Shown here in pieces: positions 45,324 to 52,080 of a DNA stretch of 64,000 nucleotides. The notes below the pieces were generated by a model. It searched no databases and had not been told where the DNA came from. It was given only the letters and a program-made list of their open reading frames with translations. The stretch lies in NCBI GenBank assembly GCA_022842185.1, contig JALHQB010000012.1, positions 1 through 64,000 of the forward strand, written 5' to 3'. Positions within the stretch are counted from its first letter, which is position 1. Each line of letters opens with the position of its first letter. The translations under genes and the position numbers were made by a program. The DNA comes from Acetobacteraceae bacterium. GTDB lineage: Bacteria > Pseudomonadota > Alphaproteobacteria > Acetobacterales > Acetobacteraceae.

Positions 45324-46673
45324 TCAGGCGCCGGGCGCCACCACGGTGCAGGCTCCCCGGCTGCGCAGGCGGGAACAGGCCTGCTCCGCGGATGCACGGC
45401 TCAGTCCGGTGACGCGGGCGCGATACAGCGTCCCGGATCCCTGCCGAACCGGCGTGACCTGGCTCCGAGTCCCGAGTGTGGCGACGACATCGCGCGCCTG
45501 GTTCGCGGAGGTGCGGGCCAGGTTCTGCGACGAGAAGGCGCCAACCTGGACCGCCCAGCCATTGCCGCCGCCCGACCCTGACGGGGCGGGCGCGGGGGCC
45601 GCGGCTGCCTGCCGGACCGGGGGCGCGGGCATCGGCGCCGCCGGCAAGGTGCTGGCCTGGGCGGACCCGACAAGACCGAAGCCCCGGAAGGGTGCGGCCG
45701 CCGGCGTGCGGCGTTCCGGCGCCGCCAGCGCCGATGCCACGATGGTCGGCATGCGGTCCGGCGTGGGCTCGTCGGCCTGCTGCTGGCCGCCGCGCTCGAT
45801 TTCCGACTGCCGGGCCGCCTCGGCCAGAGCAGCACGGGCGCTGGCGGTGAGTGTCGGATTCTCGGCGCCGGTCATGTAGGTGGGACCACGGCCCGATGGG
45901 GCTGGTGGCGGCGGCAAGGCCATCGGCGCAAGGCTCGCGACCTGCACCGCCGGGGCGGCGGGCGGCGGGGGCGGCGGCGCAGCGGCATACTGCACCGGTG
46001 CGGGCGCCTGGCGCTGTTCACGCAGGGCAAAGGCGGTCCCGCTGGTCATCGGGCGGGGGCCGGGCGCGATGCGCGTGCCGATGTCGGCCGCGGCATAGAC
46101 TTCGGCCGGTGCGCGGCGATTCGGGGCAACCCCGGCAATCCTGGGCCCGATCCGGGCCACGTAGTTGCGCGTTTCGGTGGGCAGGCCGCGGCCACCCCAC
46201 AGGTAGTCCTCAAGCCGACGCGGGCCGGCATTGTAGGCGGCAAGGAAGGCCGGGTTGCCGTAGAGTTCGTACATTTCCCGCAGATAGGCCGTGCCGGCCT
46301 GGATGCTGTCATACGGGTGATACGGGTCGGAGCCGAGATTGTAGCGCGCCTGGAGTTCCCGATAGGTACCGGGCATCACCTGCATCAGGCCCATGGCGCC
46401 GACCGGGCTGGTGGCGTTGGCGCGGCCACCGCTTTCCTGGCGCATCACCTCGCGAATCCAGCCTTCCGGAATGTCGAAGCGGCGGGAAGCATCACGCACC
46501 CAGGGTCCCCACGGGTCGCCGGGCGGGCCGGGCGGCGAGGGGCTGTCGGGGCGGTTGTAGTATGGGCCGTTACCGGCCGCTGTGCGTTGCGGTGTCTGTG
46601 CGCATGCCGCCAACAGCGACAATACCGCGGCGACCAGAACGGCCCTGCTGCCGTCCTTCAAGCGTCCGGTCAT
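45324..46673 (-). CDS. Lytic transglycosylase lipoprotein with C-terminal SPOR domain
   Basis: A 449-residue envelope protein. Lipidation Cys24 follows AVLVAAVLSLLAA. The SLT domain (about 55-170) has the catalytic Glu80 in REVMRQESGG, then GAMGLMQVMPGTY and FLAAYNAGPRRLEDYL. A long Pro/Ala-rich linker leads to a C-terminal SPOR domain (about 365-449: GWAVQVGAFSSQNLARTSAN, RARVTGLSRASAEQACSRL) that binds denuded glycan at division sites. It cleaves peptidoglycan glycosidic bonds, with a role in daughter cell separation, as in RlpA-like proteins. ATG 46673 is favoured because it directly precedes the signal peptide. Divergent from a SlyB-like lipoprotein gene. Confidence 0.9.
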   Translation of the reverse strand: MTGRLKDGSRAVLVAAVLSLLAACAQTPQRTAAGNGPYYNRPDSPSPPGPPGDPWGPWVRDASRRFDIPEGWIREVMRQESGGRANATSPVGAMGLMQVMPGTYRELQARYNLGSDPYHPYDSIQAGTAYLREMYELYGNPAFLAAYNAGPRRLEDYLWGGRGLPTETRNYVARIGPRIAGVAPNRRAPAEVYAAADIGTRIAPGPRPMTSGTAFALREQRQAPAPVQYAAAPPPPPPAAPAVQVASLAPMALPPPPAPSGRGPTYMTGAENPTLTASARAALAEAARQSEIERGGQQQADEPTPDRMPTIVASALAAPERRTPAAAPFRGFGLVGSAQASTLPAAPMPAPPVRQAAAAPAPAPSGSGGGNGWAVQVGAFSSQNLARTSANQARDVVATLGTRSQVTPVRQGSGTLYRARVTGLSRASAEQACSRLRSRGACTVVAPGA

Positions 46674-46969
46674 ACCCCCTGGTCTCCATAGCGCCGGATC
46701 ACGCGGCATCCCCGTTGTACTGAAGGTCCGGAATCCCCCTCCGGCCCCTCCGGGCATGCCCGCTCACGGGCGTTGAGTGCAATACGCTGAAACGTTGCGT
46801 AGGCCAGCGCCGGGTACCCGGTCAAGCATTGCGGACGCATCGCAGCATGTGGTGTGTCCTGCCGTGCCGTCTGTCCCACGGCTGGACAGCACCACCATAC
46901 TGTGGCCAGACCGAGGCGAACTGCGTGATGATGCCGTCCCACGCCGCCCGCAACACCCTGGAGAGTTGC

Positions 46970-47521
46970 ATGATGTTCGAACTCCGCCGCCTTGCACCGC
47001 TTGGTGTTGTGCTGGCCCTCGGCACCGGCCTGGCGGCCTGCGCCCCGGCCGACAATTCCACCGTCAGCCGCGGTGCGCTCGGCTCCTCGGGGTATGTTTC
47101 CTCCGGCACCATCATCGGCATGCGTCCGGTCGCGGTGCAGGGCACGCGGTCCGGTGTCGGCGTGGGGGCCGGCGCGGTCGCGGGCGGCCTGGTCGGCAGC
47201 ACCATCGGCGGGGACTGGCGCGCGCGGACCGTGGGCGGGGTGATCGGCGCCCTGGCCGGCGGCCTGGCCGGCGGCGCGATCGAGGAAGGCGTCACCCGCG
47301 GCAACGCCATGGAATTCATCATTCGCGACGATAATGGCCAGACGCGGTCGGTCATCCAGACCAATGAACTGAACCTCGCGGTCGGCGAGCAGGTGATCAT
47401 GACGCAGACCGACCGGGTGCGGCTGTCGCGCGGTGCTGTCGCACCGGCCGGCTATGGCGCCCCATATCCCCAGGCCACCCCCTATGGGGGCGGGCCGATC
47501 GACGCCCGCGGCGGCAAATAG
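46970..47521 (+). CDS. Glycine-zipper lipoprotein, SlyB/PcP family
   Basis: A 183-residue outer-membrane lipoprotein. The signal ends LGTGLAAC (Cys24). Residues 60-110 have the glycine-zipper 2TM domain (GVGVGAGAVAGGLVGSTIGG, GVIGALAGGLAGGAIEEG) with GxxxG spacing, followed by a beta domain with QTRSVIQTNELNLAVGEQV. SlyB-type proteins stabilise the outer membrane. Start at 46970 or 46973 (two adjacent ATGs) after GGAGAG. It is divergent from the transglycosylase across about 296 bases that should hold both promoters, and precedes the polysaccharide exporter by 48 bases without belonging clearly to it. Confidence 0.87.
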   Translation: MMFELRRLAPLGVVLALGTGLAACAPADNSTVSRGALGSSGYVSSGTIIGMRPVAVQGTRSGVGVGAGAVAGGLVGSTIGGDWRARTVGGVIGALAGGLAGGAIEEGVTRGNAMEFIIRDDNGQTRSVIQTNELNLAVGEQVIMTQTDRVRLSRGAVAPAGYGAPYPQATPYGGGPIDARGGK

Positions 47522-47568
47522 ACGCCGCCCTTCCGGCCGGCGCGGCCAGGGTGTAGAAGCCCGCGCCC

Positions 47569-48405
47569 ATGTCGCAGCAATTCCCCACCCCCATCCATGC
47601 CTTCGACGCCGCCGATCCGCGGCGGCGCGAACTTGCGCTGGAAGACCTCCGGGGCGGCCTCGCCCGCTGGCGGCTGGCCTGGGCGCTGGCGCGGGGGGAC
47701 ATCACGCACCGCTATCGCGGATCGATCCTCGGGCCGCTGTGGCTGACGCTATCCACGGCCGTGATGCTGGGCGCGCTCGGCTTCCTGTATGCCAAGCTGT
47801 TCCGCATCGACATGACCGACTACCTGCCCTGGCTGACGGTCAGCCTGATCGTGTGGAACCTGCTCAACCAGGTGGTGACCGACGCGACATCCAGCCTGAC
47901 GGGCGCCGAGGGCATCATTCGCCAGATGCCACTGCCCTATACGGTGCATGCGCTGCGGGTGGTGATGCGCAACGCGCTCATCGCGATCCACAACCTGCCG
48001 CTGATCGGCGTGGTCTTCATGATCTTTGGCGTGCCGCTCACCTGGTACGCGCTGCTCGCCATCCCGGCCTTCGTCATCATGGCGGTAGGCAGTTTCGCCG
48101 CGGCGATCTTCCTGGGCATGATCTGCGCCCGGTTCCGCGACATTCCGCCGATCATCGGCTCGATCATGCAGGTGGCGTTCTTCGTCTCGGCGGTGATCTG
48201 GAAGCCCTCGATGGTCGGGCATTGGGAACCGTATCTGCCGATCAACCCGGTCTTCGCGGTGATGGAAGCGGTGCGCGCCCCGCTCATGGGAAGCACCGGC
48301 GGCGTGATCGTCTGGGTTGCCGCCTGCGCCTGGACCGCGATCATGGTCGCCGCCGCCTGGGCCTTCTTCGTCCGCTTCCGCGGGCGCATCGCTTTCTGGG
48401 TGTGA
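47569..48405 (+). CDS. ABC-2 type permease of polysaccharide export (Wzm/KpsM-like)
   Basis: A 278-residue inner-membrane protein with an N-terminal cytoplasmic helix, LAWALARGDITHRYRGSILG-type entry sequence (conserved in Wzm/TagG/KpsM families) and six membrane segments, ending VRFRGRIAFWV. Together with the ATPase 5 bases downstream it exports undecaprenyl-linked O-antigen or a capsule-like polymer across the inner membrane. First gene of the polysaccharide locus that runs to the window end. The start at 47569 begins MSQQFPTPIHAFDAADPRRR. Confidence 0.9.
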   Translation: MSQQFPTPIHAFDAADPRRRELALEDLRGGLARWRLAWALARGDITHRYRGSILGPLWLTLSTAVMLGALGFLYAKLFRIDMTDYLPWLTVSLIVWNLLNQVVTDATSSLTGAEGIIRQMPLPYTVHALRVVMRNALIAIHNLPLIGVVFMIFGVPLTWYALLAIPAFVIMAVGSFAAAIFLGMICARFRDIPPIIGSIMQVAFFVSAVIWKPSMVGHWEPYLPINPVFAVMEAVRAPLMGSTGGVIVWVAACAWTAIMVAAAWAFFVRFRGRIAFWV

Positions 48406-48409
48406 GCGC

Positions 48410-49147
48410 ATGGCCACGATCGACGCCGACGGGCTCGCCATCGAGTTCCCGCTGTATCACCACAATGCACGGTCCCTGAAGCAGCGCATCCTGGCGTCTT
48501 CAGGGTTGCGGCTGAAGCAGGACGCCGACAATCGCGTCGTCGTCGCGGCGCTGCGCGACCTTACCTTTTCGATCGGCAAGGGCGACCGGGTTGCGCTCGT
48601 CGGGCCGAACGGCGCCGGCAAGACCACGCTGCTGCGTACGATCGCGGGCGTCTATGAACCCGTCGCCGGGAAGCTGCGCGTGGAAGGGGAGATCGGTTCG
48701 CTGATCGACCCCGCCGCAGGCATGGACACGCTGCTGACCGGCCGCGAAAACGTGGTGCTTCGTGCCCTGTTCCGAGGCATGACCGAGACCCAGGGCCGCG
48801 CCCTGGCGGATGACGTGGCGAGCTTCGCAGGCCTCGGCGATTTTCTCGACGTCCCGATCCGCGGTTATTCGGCCGGCATGAATGTCCGCCTCGCCTTCGC
48901 CATGGCGACGGCGATGACGCCCGACATCCTGCTGATGGACGAATGGTTCCTTGCCGGCGATGCGGAATTCATGACGCGCGCCGAGGAACGCCTGTCGCAT
49001 CTGGTCGTCGGCGCCGACATCCTGATGATTGCGACACATGACATGTCCGTCGTGCGGAAATGGTGCACCCGGGCGATCCGCCTCGAGGGCGGGCGGATTA
49101 CGGCCGATGGGCCTGTCGAGGACGTGCTGTCCGCCGCAGGTCTGTAG
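48410..49147 (+). CDS. Polysaccharide ABC transporter ATP-binding protein (Wzt/KpsT-like)
   Basis: A 245-residue ATPase. Walker A GPNGAGKTT, signature YSAGMNVRLAFAMATAM and Walker B ILLMDEWFLAGD, where the W-F-L-A-G-D segment is typical of polysaccharide exporters. The N-terminal start (MATIDADGLAIEFPLYHHNA) and the R-S-L-K spacing are those of the TagH/Wzt class. It ends directly after the ATPase domain, lacking the long C-terminal glycan-binding domain of classical Wzt, so the exporter is of the short (KpsT-like) form. ATG 48410 lies four bases after the permease stop and after GTGAGCGC. Confidence 0.9.
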   Translation: MATIDADGLAIEFPLYHHNARSLKQRILASSGLRLKQDADNRVVVAALRDLTFSIGKGDRVALVGPNGAGKTTLLRTIAGVYEPVAGKLRVEGEIGSLIDPAAGMDTLLTGRENVVLRALFRGMTETQGRALADDVASFAGLGDFLDVPIRGYSAGMNVRLAFAMATAMTPDILLMDEWFLAGDAEFMTRAEERLSHLVVGADILMIATHDMSVVRKWCTRAIRLEGGRITADGPVEDVLSAAGL

Positions 49148-49258
49148 CGGCCCGCGCGCAACCCAGCAGGCTGCCCGGTGGTGTCCAGCGCGATCATGGT
49201 TGCCGTGACGTCGCCGCCGCGCAACGATGCATGCTGCGCATCATGAGGCGAATCCCGC

Positions 49259-50782
49259 GTGACCCTGCCCGCACCTGAAGGTCGTCACGCTGCGCATCCC
49301 GTATCGGACCTCGAATGCCCGCGTTGCGGCGCGCCTCTCGCGGACCTGTCCTGCACACCCTGTGGCGCAGCCTTCGCCAGCGTCCTCGGCGTGCCGTTCA
49401 TCGGCGATTTCGAAGCGGCCGACGCGCTCGGCCTGATCGAGATCGTCGCAAACGCCCCGAACCGCGCCAGCCTCATCATCGCCCCGGGGACTGTCGAGCG
49501 GATCGATGCCCTGTGCACCGGTCTTCATGCGGCCGAGGACAAGGACGCCTTCCGTGCCGCCCATGCGGAAGCCCAGGCGTCGTGGTTCGGTCACCGCTAT
49601 GCCGAATGGGAAGCAGTCGAGAGGCTCCTCACGGGCATCGACCTGTCCGGCAAGGATGTCCTCGACATCGGCGCCGGGCAGGGTTTCGACGCCTGGCGCC
49701 TGGCGCTGCGTGGCGCCCGCGTCACCGCGCTCGAATTCAGCCCGGTCGTCGCCGAGGCCGGAGCAACGAGTTTCCCGTCCTTGCGCTGGATCGGCGGCTT
49801 CGCGCATGCGCTGCCCTTCCGCACCGCGTCCTTCGACCATGTCTTCGTCAATGCGGCGCTGCACCACATGCGCGACATCCCGGTGACGATCGCCGAGGCG
49901 CTGCGCGTGTTGCGCCCGGGTGGCACACTGATCACCACCGGCGATCCGTTTCGCGCCGACGACACGGACCAGTCGCTCGAATTCCAGATCTTCGACCGGC
50001 ATGAGGCCGTGCTGCTGGGCATCAATGAGCAGATCCCCCGCACCTCGGATTTTCTCGCCACGCTGGAACGCGATCGCGCAATCCTGTCGCCCGAACTCTT
50101 CACCCAGGTGCTGTATGGTGGCCGCTCGGGCGATGGGCCGACGCTGACGGATTGGACGCCGTGGGACATCGACGCCGATGCCGGGCTGCTGAAGCGGCGC
50201 GCCGGCACCCTGGCGATGCGCGTGCGTCTGACAGCGCCATGGCCGCATGGCCGCGCCATGCAGCGCGACGGCATCCTGCCGCCGGCAACCTTTGCCACAT
50301 GGCTCGATGACCCGACACGGGCGGTGGCCGAGCTCGCGCGGATCATTCCCCCTGACCTGCTCGACACGCCTTTCCCGGGGCAGCCGGCGAAGTTCGATCT
50401 GATCAATGGCTGGCGGGTCGCGCAATCCACCGCGACGACCCGCACCGGCCACCGCCGTGCGCGGCTGTTTCACACCCGCGGCGCGGCACCGACGCTGCGC
50501 TTCGAGATGCGCAGCGCCGCCCCCGCCACGATCACGCTTCGTGCCAATGCACGGCAGATCGGCCGGGCGGAGATCGGGCCGGATTGGAGCAAGGTCGCCG
50601 CCGATGTGTCCGCGGTGCCGCAGGGTGAACCCTTCGTGCTCGAATTCCAGCGCGAAGGGGAACCGGCAGATTTCGATTCGGGCGATTTCGACGTCCGGCT
50701 GTCGGGTGCCCGGGCCGGGTGGCGGGGTCGGATTCGCACGCTGCTGCCGCGCAGCCTGCATCGCCAGTTGGGCCTTGATTGA
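49259..50782 (+). CDS. Methyltransferase-domain protein with zinc-ribbon N-terminus
   Basis: A 507-residue protein. Cys20, Cys23, Cys32 and Cys35 form a probable zinc ribbon (CPRCG, CTPCG). Residues 105-260 are a class I SAM methyltransferase (DVLDIGAGQGFDAWRLALRG, motif I; then FDHVFVNAALHHM and LRPGGTLITTGDPF). Beyond residue 380 is a separate region (RRARLFHTRGAAPTLRFEMR, GEPFVLEFQREGEPADF) resembling a carbohydrate-handling or beta-sandwich domain. The start is a GTG at 49259, the first in-frame start before the cysteines. It follows the exporter in the polysaccharide locus, so glycan methylation or chain termination is likely. Confidence 0.75.
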   Translation: MTLPAPEGRHAAHPVSDLECPRCGAPLADLSCTPCGAAFASVLGVPFIGDFEAADALGLIEIVANAPNRASLIIAPGTVERIDALCTGLHAAEDKDAFRAAHAEAQASWFGHRYAEWEAVERLLTGIDLSGKDVLDIGAGQGFDAWRLALRGARVTALEFSPVVAEAGATSFPSLRWIGGFAHALPFRTASFDHVFVNAALHHMRDIPVTIAEALRVLRPGGTLITTGDPFRADDTDQSLEFQIFDRHEAVLLGINEQIPRTSDFLATLERDRAILSPELFTQVLYGGRSGDGPTLTDWTPWDIDADAGLLKRRAGTLAMRVRLTAPWPHGRAMQRDGILPPATFATWLDDPTRAVAELARIIPPDLLDTPFPGQPAKFDLINGWRVAQSTATTRTGHRRARLFHTRGAAPTLRFEMRSAAPATITLRANARQIGRAEIGPDWSKVAADVSAVPQGEPFVLEFQREGEPADFDSGDFDVRLSGARAGWRGRIRTLLPRSLHRQLGLD

Positions 50783-50810
50783 GGTGCAAAGGCCCCGGAG
50801 GTCTGAGGTT

Positions 50811-50905
50811 AGAGCGTTTTTCGCCAGACTGTGCTGGCGCAAAACGCTCTAAACCCTTGTATGAGCGAGCATCTTCACGCGCCTGACTGAGTCCAGTCAA
50901 AGATC
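50811..50905 (+). repeat. F-family repeat, copy 4
   Basis: Begins 29 bases after the methyltransferase stop. AGAGCGTTTTTCGCCAG pairs with CTGGCGCAAAACGCTCT (50811-50850, one mismatch), followed by ATGAGCGAGCATCTTCACGC and GCCTGACTGAGTCCAGTCA. It is the reverse complement of the copy at 36331 and lies between two convergent genes. Confidence 0.75.
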
Positions 50906-50932
50906 GACGTGCGAATGTCGTCCGATCGTGAT

Positions 50933-52027
50933 CTAGGATGTTCCTGGCGTCAGCACATCCAGCAACTGCCCCGCCATCGCGTCCCAGTCATTGAGCGACC
51001 GCCCCGAATCCCGCGCCCCATCCGTCAGGACCGCGCGGCGGGACGGATCGAACATGGCGCCAAGGGCTTCCGCCAAGGCCTCGGCAGTCACCGTCCGCGC
51101 CACGATCCCGTCCAAGCCGTCGCGCACCTGCTCGGCCAGGCCGCCCACGGGCGTCACCACCACGGGGACGCCGAAACCATGTGCCAGCGGCGTGATGCCG
51201 CTCTGGCTCGCCTCCCGATACGGCAACACCACCGCGTCAGCTTCCGCGACCAGCCGCGCCATGTCTTCCTCCGCCAGCCACCCCGACCGCACCTCGACCC
51301 CCGGCAGTGCGGAAAGGCCCGGTGCAAGTGCCTCGGCATCGCCCTCACCAGCGACGAGGAGCCGCGCGCCGGGGCAGCGTGGCTGGACCAGGCGCCAGGC
51401 GTCACGCAGCAGGTCCAGGCCCTTATACGCCCGCATCCGTCCCACGCTGACGAACAACGGCGCCGCCCCGCCAGCCCGCGGTAGCCTCGCCACCGCAGGC
51501 AGCAGAGCGCCGAGCGCCAACCGATGCACCGGCAGCCCCGGCCGCCGGCGATGGATTCCCGCCGCCACGCTGTCCGAGAAGGCAATGGCCGATTCCGCGG
51601 CATCGAGTTCCCGCTCCAGCCGCCATTCCCACAGCAGACCCGGATCGCCGGGATGCGGTTCGGCATCGTGAACCATCGGCACATAGCGCAGGCCCGCGCC
51701 CTTGAGGGCCGGTGCGACCAACGGCGTCCACAGATGGGTCATCACCGAGACCACGACATCGGCACCGAAATCCCGCGCCTGGCGCCGCAGGCGGCGCGCC
51801 AGCCACGGCACGCGCGGCAGACCCGCGGCGAAGCCGAGCGCGTTGCGATAGGTCGGCACGGCATCGACCGGCAGACCGAGGGCGCGGATCGGCGCGATCA
51901 GATCCGATTGCGCCGACAGCGACAGCGCGACCGCGACGTCACCACGTCGTGCCAGTGCGGTTGCCAGAGCCAGGACCTGGTGACCGCCTCCTCCACGCCG
52001 CCCCCAATACCACATCAACATCCGCAT
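50933..52027 (-). CDS. Glycosyltransferase family 4 protein
   Basis: A 364-residue GT-B enzyme. The N-terminus has WYWGRRGGGGHQVLALATAL (nucleotide-sugar loop) and the donor half has APLFVSVGRMRAYKGLDLLR, GARLLVAGEGDAEALAP and the E-x7-E-like PYREASQSGITPLAHGFGVP, where the first glutamate is kept and the second position is a glycine-histidine, a small departure from the usual motif. It transfers a sugar from a nucleotide donor with retention. It runs on the minus strand with the 999-residue protein upstream, opposite to the rest of the locus. Confidence 0.85.
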   Translation of the reverse strand: MRMLMWYWGRRGGGGHQVLALATALARRGDVAVALSLSAQSDLIAPIRALGLPVDAVPTYRNALGFAAGLPRVPWLARRLRRQARDFGADVVVSVMTHLWTPLVAPALKGAGLRYVPMVHDAEPHPGDPGLLWEWRLERELDAAESAIAFSDSVAAGIHRRRPGLPVHRLALGALLPAVARLPRAGGAAPLFVSVGRMRAYKGLDLLRDAWRLVQPRCPGARLLVAGEGDAEALAPGLSALPGVEVRSGWLAEEDMARLVAEADAVVLPYREASQSGITPLAHGFGVPVVVTPVGGLAEQVRDGLDGIVARTVTAEALAEALGAMFDPSRRAVLTDGARDSGRSLNDWDAMAGQLLDVLTPGTS

Positions 52028-52080
52028 CGGTCAGCCGCCGAGGCCTGCGAGTGCGCGGCGCATGGTTGATGCGCTGCGCA

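Noticed and set aside
47521-47569. SlyB-like lipoprotein as the first gene of the polysaccharide operon
   Set aside because: The 47-base gap allows it, but function and divergence from the transglycosylase suit an independent envelope gene; co-transcription cannot be shown.
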